A stretch of DNA of 64,000 nucleotides from Lysobacterales bacterium 15-68-25 (GCA_002279065.1 NCKB01000004.1:62001-126000); one strand, 5' to 3'. Shown: positions 37,865 through 47,078, counted from the first letter of the stretch. Translations and numbers: made by a program. The notes: generated by a model from the letters alone, not told the origin.

Positions 37865-38479
37865 GTGAACAGTTCGACCTCGACCAAGGAACGCATCCTG
37901 ACCGCCGCCGAGGCGCTGTTCGCCCAGCGCGGCTTCGATGGCGCCTCGCTTCGCCAGCTGACGGCCGCCGCCGGCGTCAACCTTGCCGCGGTGAACTACC
38001 ACTTCGGCTCCAAGGAGAAGCTGGTCGAGCAGGTGTTCAAGCGCCGCCTGGACGCATTGAACCAGCACCGCCTCGCCGAACTGGCCAAGGTCGCCGGCAA
38101 GCCGGGCACGAAGCTCGAAGACGTGCTCGCCGCCTATATCCGTCCGGCACTGGAGCTGTCCCACGAAGGCAACGGCTCGCTGTTCATGCGCGTGCTCGCC
38201 CGCGCATTCGCCGAACACGACGACACCCTGCGCCAGTTCCTGTCCGAGAACTACGGCCACGTCATGAAGCAGTTCACGGCCGAGTTCGCCCGCTTGCTGC
38301 CGCACCTGGACAAGGCCGAGCTCTACTGGCGCATCGATCTGGTCACCGGCGCCCTGACCCACGCGATGTCGGGCTTCGGCATGATCCAGCGCAAGGACAA
38401 CGTCACCGAACAGCAGCACCGCGAGCAGACCGCGGCGCACCTGATCCGCTTTGCCGCCGCGGGCCTCAGCCACCCCTGA
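37865..38479 (+). CDS. psrA: TetR-family regulator, PsrA-like (fatty-acid responsive)
   Basis: A 204-residue regulator starting at GTG. The N-terminal HTH has the classical TetR form (LTAAEALFAQRGFDGASLR, then AAGVNLAAVNYHFGSKEKL). The C-terminal ligand domain (TetR_C-type) is PsrA-like. It is followed after 80 bases by beta-oxidation genes and preceded by two CAAAC-N4-GTTTG palindromes matching the known PsrA site. The likely role is repression of itself and perhaps the fad genes, relieved by long-chain acyl-CoA or fatty acids. The symbol is assigned on context and homology. Confidence 0.8.
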   Translation: MNSSTSTKERILTAAEALFAQRGFDGASLRQLTAAAGVNLAAVNYHFGSKEKLVEQVFKRRLDALNQHRLAELAKVAGKPGTKLEDVLAAYIRPALELSHEGNGSLFMRVLARAFAEHDDTLRQFLSENYGHVMKQFTAEFARLLPHLDKAELYWRIDLVTGALTHAMSGFGMIQRKDNVTEQQHREQTAAHLIRFAAAGLSHP

Positions 38480-38559
38480 TCCCTTTCACCGGACTGCCAC
38501 GGCAATCCGGTCCACTTGCCGTGTCCGAACCCCAATCGTTCGATCGTATGGAGAAGCCA

Positions 38560-40947
38560 ATGACCGCTGCACCAACTTCCCCGACTGCGCTGCGCATCCG
38601 CAAGGCCGCGGTGCTGGGCGCCGGTGTGATGGGCGCACAGATTGCCGCCCACCTCACCAATGCCGGCGTCGAGACCGTGCTGTTCGACCTGCCCGCCAAG
38701 GAAGGTCCAAAGAGCGGCATCGCGCTCAAGGCGATCGAGCACCTGAAGAAGCTCTCGCCTGCCCCGCTGGCCGACAAGAATCTGGCCGGTGCGATCATTC
38801 CGGCCAACTACGACGAGCACCTCGACCTGCTCAAGGACGTCGACCTGGTGATCGAGGCGATCGCCGAGCGGATGGACTGGAAGCTGGACCTGTACCGCAA
38901 GATCGCGCCGCACGTCTCGGCCACCGCGGTGCTGGCGTCCAACACCTCCGGCCTGTCGATCAACGGACTGGCCGAGGCGCTACCGGAAGAGATGCGCCAC
39001 CGCTTCACCGGCGTGCACTTCTTCAATCCGCCGCGCTACATGCACCTGGTGGAAGTGATCCCCACCCGCCTCACCGAGCCGTCCGTGGTCGATGGCCTGG
39101 AAGCCTTCCTGACCACCACGGTCGGCAAGGGCGTGGTGATCGCCAAGGACACCCCGAACTTCATCGGCAACCGCATCGGCGTGTTCTCGATCCTCTCCAC
39201 CATGTACCACACCGAGCAGTTCAAGCTCGGCTTCGACACGGTGGATGCACTGACCGGCCCGGCACTGGGCCGCCCGAAGAGCGCGACCTACCGCACCGCG
39301 GACGTGGTCGGCCTGGACACCATGGCCCATGTCATCAAGACCATGGCCGACACCCTGCCGGAAGATCCCTGGCACCAGTATTTCAAGGCGCCGGTGTGGC
39401 TGACCGCGCTGATCGAGAAGGGCGCGCTGGGCCAGAAGACCGGCGGCGGTTTCTACAGGAAGGCCGGCAAGGAGATCCAGGTGCTGGACCTGGCCAGCCA
39501 GGGCTTCCGCACCTCCGAGCAGAAGCCATCCGACGAAGTCGCCGCGATCCTGGCAATCAAGGATCCGGCAGAGAAGTTCGGCAAGCTGCGCGCCTCGTCC
39601 GACCCGCAGGCGCAGTTCCTGTGGGCGATCTTCCGCGACCTGTTCCATTACACCGCCTACCACCTGGCCGACATCGCCGACACCGCGCGTGACGTCGACT
39701 TCGCGATCCGCTGGGGCTACGGCTGGAAGCTCGGTCCGTTCGAGACCTGGCAGGCCGCCGGCTGGCAGCAGGTGGCCGGCTGGATCGCCGAGGACATCGC
39801 CGCCGGCAAGACCATGAGCAACGCGCCCCTGCCCGCCTGGGTCACCGACGGCCGCGCCGGCGTGCACGGCAAGGATGGCTCGTGGTCGGCCAGCGCCGGC
39901 CAGTACAAGCCGCGTTCGACCCACCCGGTCTACGCCCGCCAGCTGTTCCCCGATCCGATCCTGGGCGAGAAGTTCGACCAGGGCACCACGGTGTGGGAGA
40001 ACGAAGGCGTCCGTCTGTGGACTCTGGGCGACGACGGCGTCGGCATCATCTCGTTCAAGACCAAGATGAACACGGTCAACGACTTCGTGCTCGACGGCGT
40101 GCAGCAGGCCATCAGGATCGCCGAAGAGAAGCTCAAGGCGGTGGTGATCTGGCAGACCGGCGAGCCGTTCTCGGCCGGTGCCGACCTCAAGGGTGCGCTG
40201 GGCCTGCTGCAGGCAGGCAAGTTCGACGACTTCGAGAAGATGGTCGCCAACTTCCAGGCCACCAGCATGGCGATCAAGTACGCGCTGGTGCCGGTGGTCT
40301 CGGCCGTGCGCGGCATGGCCTTCGGCGGCGGCTGCGAGTTCCAGATGCACTCGGCCCGCACCGTGGCGGCGCTGGAAAGCTACATCGGCCTCGTTGAGGC
40401 GGGCGTCGGCCTGCTGCCGGCCGGCGGCGGCCTGCACGAGCTGGCGGTGCGCGCGGCCAAGGCCAATCCGGCCGATCCGTTCGAGGAGCTGAAGAAGGTG
40501 TTCGAGACCGTGGCGATGGCCAAGGTCTCCTCCAGCGCGCTGGAAGCGAAGGCGATGGGCCTGTTGCGCGACAGCGACGTGGTGGTGTTCAACGCCTACG
40601 AGCTGCTCTACGTGGCGAAGAAGGTCGCGCTGGGCATGGCCGAGACCGGCTACCGCCCGTCGCTGCCGGCACGCGCCGTGCCGGTGGCCGGCGATACCGG
40701 CACCGCCACCTTCAAGGCCTCGCTGGCCAACCTGCAGGAGGGCTACTTCGCCTCGCCGCACGACATCGAGATCTCCAGCCGTATCGCCGACTGCCTGTGC
40801 GGCGGCGCGATCGAGCGCGGCTCGCAGGTCGACGAGGCCTGGCTGCTGGCGCTGGAGCGCAAGCACTTCGTGGCGCTGGCCAAGATGGAGAAGACCCAGG
40901 CGCGCATCGCCCACACGATGAGCACCGGCAAGCCGCTGCGCAACTGA
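38560..40947 (+). CDS. 3-hydroxyacyl-CoA dehydrogenase/enoyl-CoA hydratase, FadN-type domain order
   Basis: A 795-residue multifunctional beta-oxidation enzyme. The NAD-binding 3-hydroxyacyl-CoA dehydrogenase comes first: VLGAGVMGAQIAAHL at about 18-32, FTGVHFFNPPRYMHLVE for the catalytic-type His, and FIGNRIGVF. The enoyl-CoA hydratase/isomerase domain follows at about 480-700 (SAGADLKGALGLL, GMAFGGGCEF). This order is opposite to Escherichia coli FadB and matches Bacillus FadN. GGAGAA lies five bases before the ATG. A thiolase gene follows, so the two complete the cycle. Confidence 0.93.
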   Translation: MTAAPTSPTALRIRKAAVLGAGVMGAQIAAHLTNAGVETVLFDLPAKEGPKSGIALKAIEHLKKLSPAPLADKNLAGAIIPANYDEHLDLLKDVDLVIEAIAERMDWKLDLYRKIAPHVSATAVLASNTSGLSINGLAEALPEEMRHRFTGVHFFNPPRYMHLVEVIPTRLTEPSVVDGLEAFLTTTVGKGVVIAKDTPNFIGNRIGVFSILSTMYHTEQFKLGFDTVDALTGPALGRPKSATYRTADVVGLDTMAHVIKTMADTLPEDPWHQYFKAPVWLTALIEKGALGQKTGGGFYRKAGKEIQVLDLASQGFRTSEQKPSDEVAAILAIKDPAEKFGKLRASSDPQAQFLWAIFRDLFHYTAYHLADIADTARDVDFAIRWGYGWKLGPFETWQAAGWQQVAGWIAEDIAAGKTMSNAPLPAWVTDGRAGVHGKDGSWSASAGQYKPRSTHPVYARQLFPDPILGEKFDQGTTVWENEGVRLWTLGDDGVGIISFKTKMNTVNDFVLDGVQQAIRIAEEKLKAVVIWQTGEPFSAGADLKGALGLLQAGKFDDFEKMVANFQATSMAIKYALVPVVSAVRGMAFGGGCEFQMHSARTVAALESYIGLVEAGVGLLPAGGGLHELAVRAAKANPADPFEELKKVFETVAMAKVSSSALEAKAMGLLRDSDVVVFNAYELLYVAKKVALGMAETGYRPSLPARAVPVAGDTGTATFKASLANLQEGYFASPHDIEISSRIADCLCGGAIERGSQVDEAWLLALERKHFVALAKMEKTQARIAHTMSTGKPLRN

Positions 40948-40951
40948 CGAG

Positions 40952-41031
40952 CCGTCATCCCGGCGAGAGCCGGGATCCAGCGACTCACCACCGTTTGAAG
41001 GCACTGGATTCCGGCTTTCGCCGGAATGACG
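40952..41031. repeat. Paired REP-like palindrome between the fad genes
   Basis: The same element family as at 9902-9986: an outer GCCGTCATCCCGGCGAGAG, the inner GGGATCCAGCGACTCAC and a closing CGGCTTTCGCCGGAATGACG. It lies within the likely fad operon, between dehydrogenase and thiolase genes, where it could form a large mRNA hairpin that tunes downstream expression. Confidence 0.85.
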
Positions 41032-41083
41032 ATCAAAACCTTGGGCGTCGCCGCGCTACGCGCGACGCCACGGAGCAAGCACC

Positions 41084-42292
41084 ATGACCAAGCAAGTACA
41101 GGACGCCTACATCGTCGCCGCTACCCGCACGCCGGTCGGCAAGGCGCCGCGCGGCGTATTCCGCAACACCCGTCCGGACGACATGCTCGCCCACGTGATC
41201 CGCGCCGTGATGGCGCAGGCGCCGGGCGTCGATCCGCATCGCATCGAGGACGTCATCGTCGGCTGCGCCATGCCCGAGGCCGAGCAGGGCATGAACGTGG
41301 CGCGCATCGGCGCCCTGCTCGCCGGCCTGCCCTACACCGTGCCCGGCGTGACCATCAACCGCTTCTGCTCGTCCGGCGTGCAGGCCATCGCGATGGCCGC
41401 CGACCGCATCCAGCTCGGCGTGGCCGACCTGATGATCGCCGCCGGCACCGAGAGCATGAGCATGGTGCCGATGATGGGCCACAAGGTGGCGATGAACCCG
41501 GCCATCTTCGCCAACGACGAAGACCGCGCCATCGCCTACGGCATGGGCATCACCGCCGAGAAGGTGGCCGAGCAGTGGAAGGTCACCCGCGAGCAGCAGG
41601 ACGCCTTCGCGGTGGAGAGCCATCGCCGCGCGCTGGCCGCGATCGCCGCTGGCGAGTTCAAGGACGAGATCACCCCGTTCCAGCTCGACGACCATTACCC
41701 GAACCTGGCCACCGGCGGCATCGTCACGGACAGCCGCGTGATCGACACCGACGAGGGCCCGCGCGCGGGCACCACGATGGAGGTGCTGGCCAAGCTGCGC
41801 ACGGTGTTCCGCAATGACCGCTTCGGCGGCTCGGTCACCGCCGGTAACTCCTCGCAGATGTCCGACGGCGCCGGCGCCCTGCTGCTGGCCAGCGAGAAGG
41901 CGATCAAGGAGTTCAACCTGACCCCGATCGGCCGCTTCGTCGGCTACTCGGTGGCCGGCGTGAAGCCGGAGATCATGGGCATCGGCCCGAAGGAAGCGAT
42001 TCCGAAGGCGCTCAAGCAGGTGGGCCTCAGCCAGGACCAGCTGGACTGGATCGAACTCAACGAGGCCTTCGCCGCGCAGGCGCTGGCCGTGATCGGCGAT
42101 CTCGGCCTGGACCCGGCCAAGGTCAACCCGCTGGGCGGCGCCATCGCGCTGGGCCACCCGCTCGGCGCCACCGGTGCGGTGCGTGCCGCCACCCTGCTGC
42201 ACGGCATGCGCCGCCGCAAGCAGAAGTACGGCATGGTGACCATGTGCATCGGCACCGGCATGGGTGCGGCAGGCGTGTTCGAATCGCTTTGA
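41084..42292 (+). CDS. fadA: Acetyl-CoA C-acyltransferase (thiolase)
   Basis: A 402-residue thiolase that cleaves 3-ketoacyl-CoA in the last beta-oxidation step. The nucleophilic cysteine is in TINRFCSSGVQAIAM, the active histidine in GGAIALGHPLGATGA and the second cysteine in MCIGTGMGAAG. Length fits the FadA/FadI family. It follows the FadN-type gene by 136 bases that contain a REP pair, and it is followed by a strong terminator. Confidence 0.94.
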   Translation: MTKQVQDAYIVAATRTPVGKAPRGVFRNTRPDDMLAHVIRAVMAQAPGVDPHRIEDVIVGCAMPEAEQGMNVARIGALLAGLPYTVPGVTINRFCSSGVQAIAMAADRIQLGVADLMIAAGTESMSMVPMMGHKVAMNPAIFANDEDRAIAYGMGITAEKVAEQWKVTREQQDAFAVESHRRALAAIAAGEFKDEITPFQLDDHYPNLATGGIVTDSRVIDTDEGPRAGTTMEVLAKLRTVFRNDRFGGSVTAGNSSQMSDGAGALLLASEKAIKEFNLTPIGRFVGYSVAGVKPEIMGIGPKEAIPKALKQVGLSQDQLDWIELNEAFAAQALAVIGDLGLDPAKVNPLGGAIALGHPLGATGAVRAATLLHGMRRRKQKYGMVTMCIGTGMGAAGVFESL

Positions 42293-42312
42293 TCCGCGAT
42301 CCGGCTCGAACG

Positions 42313-42347
42313 AAAAAGCGCCGCAGCGATGCGGCGCTTTTTCTTTT
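42313..42347 (+). terminator. Strong bidirectional intrinsic terminator after fadA
   Basis: AAAAAGCGCCGCA (42313-42325) pairs perfectly with TGCGGCGCTTTTT (42330-42342) around a GCGA tetraloop and runs into TTTTTCTTTT on the plus strand. The A-tract on the other side also allows termination of the convergent ABC transporter operon on the minus strand. Confidence 0.92.
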
Positions 42348-42363
42348 GGGGCAATCACCTCAC

Positions 42364-43125
42364 TCAGCCGGCCTCGCTCCGGTCGAAGTGCCATAGCCCC
42401 AGGCCCGCCATCAGCAGGCCACCGAGCGATCCCACGACGACCACCTGCATCAGGTGGTTGGATTGACGCGCGAGGACCTGCACCGGCATCGACCAGGGAA
42501 ACCACGGACCGAACCGCGCCGACTGCCCGATCAGGAACCCGGCCACCGTACCGGCCACGCCGACGAACACCGACGTGGTGAAGCTCTGCCAGCGTATGGC
42601 CACCCAGGCCTGCAGCGCGATCATCAAGCCGGCGGCCGCCACGCACGCGCTCGCGTGGACTGCCAGCCAACGCCACGGCGCCGGACCGGCGATGCCGAAC
42701 GCCGGCTGCGTATGCATGATCACCCAGCCCGCCAGCGGCGTAGCGAGGGCAAGCAAGGCGGTCGCCATCACCACCATCGCCGCCAGCACGAACAGCTTGG
42801 CCGCGTAGTGGCTCCAGCGCGGCAGCGGCAGGGCCAGCAGATGCTTCCAGGTCTGCGGGCCGTGTTCCATGTTCGCCAGCAAGGCCGCCTGCAGGGTCAC
42901 GAACAGCGGCAGCATCAGGAACACCCACAGCACGAACAATCCACTGGCAAAGCGCAGCCAGGCCTCCTGCCCGCTCAGCGACGAGGGCCCATGCAGCCGG
43001 CTCAGGCTGATCTGCAGCACGCTCAGCAGCACCACCAGCATCGGCGCCAGCACCACCATCCAGGCCGCCAGGCTATGCCGCAGCTTCACCTGCTCGGCGG
43101 CCAGCGCCCGTCCCAGTGCACTCAT
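42364..43125 (-). CDS. ABC-2 type transporter permease
   Basis: A 253-residue inner-membrane protein with six hydrophobic segments. It has the layout of lantibiotic-immunity-type (BcrB/MutG-like) permeases. WKHLLALPLPRWSHYAAKL in the first cytosolic loop is a typical coupling-helix region for this class. The ATG overlaps the ATPase gene stop by four bases. Export of peptides, lipids or antibiotics is plausible; the substrate is unknown. Confidence 0.82.
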   Translation of the reverse strand: MSALGRALAAEQVKLRHSLAAWMVVLAPMLVVLLSVLQISLSRLHGPSSLSGQEAWLRFASGLFVLWVFLMLPLFVTLQAALLANMEHGPQTWKHLLALPLPRWSHYAAKLFVLAAMVVMATALLALATPLAGWVIMHTQPAFGIAGPAPWRWLAVHASACVAAAGLMIALQAWVAIRWQSFTTSVFVGVAGTVAGFLIGQSARFGPWFPWSMPVQVLARQSNHLMQVVVVGSLGGLLMAGLGLWHFDRSEAG

Positions 43126-44027
43126 GCGGCATCCCTCCCGGTCATCTCGAAGAACAGCGTCTCCAGGGATCGCGGGCTGCGGCCCAGCGCGTGCACCTCA
43201 TGGCCCTGCGTCACCAGCCAGCGGTTGATCTCGTGGTCGGGCCGCTGCGGCATCGGCACGCGCACGGTGGTCGGGTCGACCCGTTGTGCCAGCTCGCCCA
43301 GCTCCGCAAGCCCGGTGCAGACGGCATCGCCATCGGTGCAGCGGATCACCAGTGGATCGCCATAGCGGTCGCGCAGCTCGCCCGGCGTGCCCTGGAACCG
43401 CAAGCGCCCCTGGTGCAGTACGCCGACATGCGAGGCCATCTGTTCGACCTCGGCCAGCAGATGGCTGGAAACGAACACCGTGATACCCAGTTCGCCGGCC
43501 ATGCGTCGCAGCAGCGCGCGCAACTCGACGATGCCGGCCGGATCCAGGCCGTTGCTGGGCTCGTCCAGGATCAGCAGGCGCGGGTCGCCGAGCAGGGCCA
43601 ACGCGATGCCCAGGCGCTGGCGCATGCCCAGCGAATACACGCGCACGCGCCGATGCGCATCGCGCTCCAGATCCACGATGCGCAACACCTCGTCGATGCG
43701 CCGGGGCGGCAGATCGAGCAGGCGGCGCGTGACTTCCAGGTTCTCGTAGCCGGATAGATGCGGATACAGCGAAGGCGATTCGACCATCGAACCGACCGCA
43801 CGCAACGGCTCGCGCGCCTGCCGCGTCAGCGGCTGGCCGAACAGGCGGATCTGGCCGCCATCCGGGCGCAGCAGGCCCAGCAGCAGGCGGATGGTGGTGG
43901 TCTTGCCGGCCCCGTTCGGGCCGAGAAAGCCGTACACGCTGCCTGCGGGCACAGCCAGATCGAGTGCTTCCACGCCGTGCCCGGTGGCAAAGCGGCGCGT
44001 CAGCGCGTGGGTTTCGATCGCCAGCAT
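43122..44027 (-). CDS. ABC transporter ATP-binding protein (BcrA/CcmA-like)
   Basis: A 301-residue ATPase with Walker A GPNGAGKTTTIR, signature LGMRQRLGIALAL, Walker B LLILDEPSNGLDP and a C-terminal extension typical of ABC-2 drug-export ATPases. It pairs with the permease at 42364. The start at 44027 has AGAGG eight bases upstream. The decayed BaeR-like fragment lies just upstream on the same strand and may once have encoded its regulator. Confidence 0.9.
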   Translation of the reverse strand: MLAIETHALTRRFATGHGVEALDLAVPAGSVYGFLGPNGAGKTTTIRLLLGLLRPDGGQIRLFGQPLTRQAREPLRAVGSMVESPSLYPHLSGYENLEVTRRLLDLPPRRIDEVLRIVDLERDAHRRVRVYSLGMRQRLGIALALLGDPRLLILDEPSNGLDPAGIVELRALLRRMAGELGITVFVSSHLLAEVEQMASHVGVLHQGRLRFQGTPGELRDRYGDPLVIRCTDGDAVCTGLAELGELAQRVDPTTVRVPMPQRPDHEINRWLVTQGHEVHALGRSPRSLETLFFEMTGRDAA

Positions 44028-44140
44028 GGTGCATGCCTCTCCCTGCGTTGTCCGTCCCTTCCATCAAGCCAGACCGGGCGCGCCCGGGCCATAGGCCTAA
44101 GCTCACAGTGACTAGTGGCCGGCAAGGTCCGGCCTCGACC

Positions 44141-44381
44141 GTCGACCACCTCGAAGCGGTAACCGGCACCAGTGCGAATGGATGAAGGACTGCCCCGGTG
44201 CGACGTCCTCCAGACTGTGGCGCAGGTTGCGCACGTGACTGTCGACCGTGCGGTCGGTCACGTCGCGCAGGTCGGCGTGCATCAGGTCGAGCAGCCGCTC
44301 GCGCGAGGAGATCCGCTCGGGTTGCGCCGACGCTGCCTGCAGCAGGCGGCGCCGCGGGACGGTCAGTGCCTCTCCGCCGAT
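44141..44381 (-). pseudogene. Remnant of BaeR-like response regulator (DNA-binding domain, frameshifted)
   Basis: The minus strand encodes an OmpR-type winged helix without its receiver. It reads ALTVPRRRLLQAAS, then SSRERLLDLMHADLRDVTDR, then TVDSHVRNLRHSLEDV and GQSFI. This closely follows the C-terminus of BaeR as I recall it (VTDRTIDSHIKNLRRKLES, EQSFI). The expected ending GAGYRFEV is present only after a one- or two-base frameshift near 44171. A stop codon at 44382-44384 closes the frame upstream, where the receiver should be. No ATG is available, so it is non-coding debris. Confidence 0.8.
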
Positions 44382-44382
44382 C

Positions 44383-44388
44383 TATAAT
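44383..44388 (+). promoter_or_regulatory. Consensus -10 box upstream of MFS gene
   Basis: A perfect TATAAT sits 89 bases before the GTG of the MFS gene and exactly at the upstream edge of the BaeR-like remnant. No good -35 box is seen at the usual distance, so it is a candidate only. Confidence 0.4.
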
Positions 44389-44476
44389 CCGCCGCGCGCC
44401 GCTCCCCGGCGCGAGCGCCACCGAGGTCGTCCCCACGGCCGCCGCTGGCTTCCCCACGCCCGCATCGAGTCGCCCC

Positions 44477-45916
44477 GTGAGCCAGTCGACTGCGGAAACC
44501 CTTGCGTCCGATGTCGAGGCGCCGGCGTTTCCCGACTACCGCGTCATCTCGCTGATCATCGCCTGCGCGATTTTCATGGAGCAGCTGGACGCGACGGTGC
44601 TGGCCACCGCCCTGCCCACCATGGCGCGCGACTTCCACGTCGGAGCGCCCGCCATGAGCATCGCGATCACCAGCTATCTGCTGGCCCTGGCGGTCCTGAT
44701 TCCGGTCAGTGGCAAGGTCGCCGACCGCTTCGGCGCCACCCGCGTGTTCGCCGCGTCCATCGGGGTGTTCCTGCTCGGTTCGGTCGCCTGCTCGCTGGCG
44801 CCCAACCTGCCGGCGATGGTGGCCGCGCGGCTGCTGCAAGGGGCCGGTGGCGCGATGATGGCGCCGATCGGACGCCTGATCCTGCTGTCGGCGGTGCCGC
44901 GCCGGCATCTGGTCTCGGCGATGTCCTGGTCGCTGGTGCCGGCGTTCCTCGGGCCGCTCGCCGGTCCGCCGCTGGGCGGCCTGATCGTGACGTACCTGAC
45001 CTGGCGCTGGATCTTCTACATCAACCTGCCGATCGGCCTGCTCGGCTTCTGGCTGGTGCGGCGCTTCATCCCGCCAATCGCGCCACATGCGAAACACAGC
45101 CCACTGGACCTGGGCGGATTCGCGCTGTGCGGTGCGGGACTCGGCGGCCTGCTGTTCGGGCTGGAGATGGTCGGCCAGAGCGCGGACCTGGCGATGGCGT
45201 CGGCGCTGCTGGCGGTCGGCATCGCCGGCTGCCTGGGCTATCTGTGGCATGCCCGCCATCGCGCGAACCCGCTGCTCGATCTGTCGCTGATGCGCATCGA
45301 CTCGTTCCGGCTGTCGGTGATCGGCGGCTCGCTGATGCGCATCACCCAGGGGGCGCAACCGTTCCTGCTGCCGCTGATGTTCCAGATCGGCTTCGGCTTC
45401 TCCGCCGTGCGCAGTGGCCAGTTGATCCTTGCCACCGCCCTGGGCGCCCTGCTCACCCGTTCGTTCACGCCGCGCCTGCTGCAGCTGGTCGGCTTCCGCA
45501 ACGGCATGCTCTACAACGGCGTGCTGAGCAGCCTCGCCTATGCCGTGTGCGCGCTGTTCCGGCCGGACTGGCCGTTCGCGGCGATGTTCGGACTGCTGAT
45601 GGGCTGCGGCGCGGTGATGTCGTTCCAGTTCGCCGCCTACAACACCGTGGCCTACGAGGGCGTGCCGCGCGAACGGCTGGGCGCGGCCAATGCGCTGTAC
45701 ACCACGTTGCAGCAACTGATGCTCTCGTTCGGCGTCTGTGCCGGCGCGCTGCTGCTGAAGTTGGCGATGGGCGTGCGCGGCCATGCGCACCCGCAGGCCG
45801 GCGACTTTTCCTTCGCCTTCGTCGCGGTGAGCCTGGTCTCGCTCAGCTCGACGGTGTGGCACCTGCGCTTCGCGCACGATGCCGGCCACGAACTGAGCGG
45901 GCACCGGCCGCGCTAG
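44477..45916 (+). CDS. MFS transporter, DHA2 (EmrB/QacA) family
   Basis: A 479-residue drug:H+ antiporter-type membrane protein. It shows DHA2 features: FMEQLDATVLATALPTMARD at the first helix, motif A-like GKVADRFGATRVF, and motif C-like FLGPLAGPPLGGLIVTYLTW. About 14 helices are expected. I use the GTG at 44477; the long upstream frame in the region is not coding. Its stop overlaps the stop of the convergent AhpD-like gene. The substrate is unknown. Confidence 0.88.
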   Translation: MSQSTAETLASDVEAPAFPDYRVISLIIACAIFMEQLDATVLATALPTMARDFHVGAPAMSIAITSYLLALAVLIPVSGKVADRFGATRVFAASIGVFLLGSVACSLAPNLPAMVAARLLQGAGGAMMAPIGRLILLSAVPRRHLVSAMSWSLVPAFLGPLAGPPLGGLIVTYLTWRWIFYINLPIGLLGFWLVRRFIPPIAPHAKHSPLDLGGFALCGAGLGGLLFGLEMVGQSADLAMASALLAVGIAGCLGYLWHARHRANPLLDLSLMRIDSFRLSVIGGSLMRITQGAQPFLLPLMFQIGFGFSAVRSGQLILATALGALLTRSFTPRLLQLVGFRNGMLYNGVLSSLAYAVCALFRPDWPFAAMFGLLMGCGAVMSFQFAAYNTVAYEGVPRERLGAANALYTTLQQLMLSFGVCAGALLLKLAMGVRGHAHPQAGDFSFAFVAVSLVSLSSTVWHLRFAHDAGHELSGHRPR

Positions 45917-46284
45917 ACCTCGCTCGCGGTGGGCTGGCAGGCTTCGCCGAACTCCTCCAGCGCACGCACCGCCTCGGCCGCATACATCAGCGACGGGCCA
46001 CCGCCCATGTAGACCGCCACCGCCAGCGTCTCCATGAACTTCTCGCGCTCCACGCCCAGGCGCACCAGCGCCTTCACGTGGAAGCCGATGCAGCCGTCGC
46101 AATGCCCGGCAACGCCGATGGCCAGCGCGATCAGTTCCTTGTCGATGGCCGACAGCGCGCCCGGCTCGAGCGCCGCCTTGGCCATGGCGGAAAATCCGCC
46201 CATCGTGCCCGGCGCCGCAGCGCGGAAGGTGGCGATGGCGCGGTTGAGATCCTGGGTGATCTCGACGAAGGACTTGCTCGACAT
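45913..46284 (-). CDS. Carboxymuconolactone decarboxylase-family protein (AhpD-like)
   Basis: A 123-residue all-helical protein. The redox motif C-x-x-C with following His is present (GHCDGCIGFHVKAL), which is the peroxidase-type AhpD signature and not the decarboxylase one. KELIALAIGVAG and MGGGPSLMYAAEA are also family-typical. It probably detoxifies peroxides or recycles a thiol reductant. It is convergent and overlapping with the MFS gene. Confidence 0.88.
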   Translation of the reverse strand: MSSKSFVEITQDLNRAIATFRAAAPGTMGGFSAMAKAALEPGALSAIDKELIALAIGVAGHCDGCIGFHVKALVRLGVEREKFMETLAVAVYMGGGPSLMYAAEAVRALEEFGEACQPTASEV

Positions 46285-46414
46285 GACGGTCTCCATGGCA
46301 TCGATCGGATGCCGCCCATCTTGGCCGTCAACGTGGTTCCGCCCGATGACGCACGTCAATCGGCGAACCGCGCCACTGCTCTCGCCGAGCCGCTGCGGCA
46401 CCCTGTCGCGCCCG

Positions 46415-47011
46415 TCAATCGTGCGACTGTGCCACCACCCGCTCGATCCGCCGGTCGGGCACCAGCCACAGCAGGGCCGCACCGGCGTAGAACGCCATGC
46501 CCAGGCCCGGCGCGCAGACCGAGAAGACGATGCCGGCCACGTAGATCAGCGGCGACAGCTTGCCCTTCCAGTCTCGCCCGAGCGCGCTTGCCAGTGCCGA
46601 TCCCGGTCCCTGCACGCGGATGATCGCCCGCTGCAGGATCCAGTACGCCACGGCCGCCATCAGCAGCACCGCGCCGTAGAGCGCCGAGGGTACGGCGGCA
46701 AAGTGGTTCTCGCCCATCCAGCCGGTGGCAAACGGCAGCAGCGACAGCCAGAACAGCAGGTGCAGGTTGGCCCACAGGACGCCACCGCTGACGCTGCGTA
46801 CCAGGTGCAGCGTGTGGTGGTGGTTGTTCCAGTAGATGCCCACGTAGACGAAGCTCAGCACGTAGCTGAGGAAAACCGGCAGCACCGGCCACAGCGCATC
46901 CAGCGTCGGGCCATGCGGCACCTTCATCTCCAGCACCATGATGGTGATGATGATGGCGAGCACGCCATCGCTGAACGCTTCGAGCCGGGTCTTGCCCATG
47001 GGTGCCTGCAT
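46415..47011 (-). CDS. TMEM175-family potassium channel-like protein
   Basis: A 198-residue membrane protein of the DUF1211/TMEM175 family. The hallmark FSDGVLAIIITIMVLE sits at residues 13-28 and forms the pore-lining first helix. Further helices include SYVLSFVYVGIYWNNHHH. Bacterial members form potassium-permeable tetramers. It lies alone between the AhpD-like gene and the MacB-like permease. Confidence 0.9.
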   Translation of the reverse strand: MQAPMGKTRLEAFSDGVLAIIITIMVLEMKVPHGPTLDALWPVLPVFLSYVLSFVYVGIYWNNHHHTLHLVRSVSGGVLWANLHLLFWLSLLPFATGWMGENHFAAVPSALYGAVLLMAAVAYWILQRAIIRVQGPGSALASALGRDWKGKLSPLIYVAGIVFSVCAPGLGMAFYAGAALLWLVPDRRIERVVAQSHD

Positions 47012-47078
47012 CGGTGGACGGGAGATGGCCAGAGTATCTCCGGTGCCACGACCTTCCGCATCCGATACGAGGCCTCGC

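Noticed and set aside
37834-38559. Extension of the FadN-type gene upstream through the TetR frame
   Set aside because: The long frame overlaps the TetR gene out of phase; the ATG at 38560 has a good ribosome-binding site and gives the expected N-terminus.
44248-46623. Long Arg-rich frame over the MFS gene
   Set aside because: It is a shadow of the DHA2 transporter and has no membrane segments or family motifs of its own.
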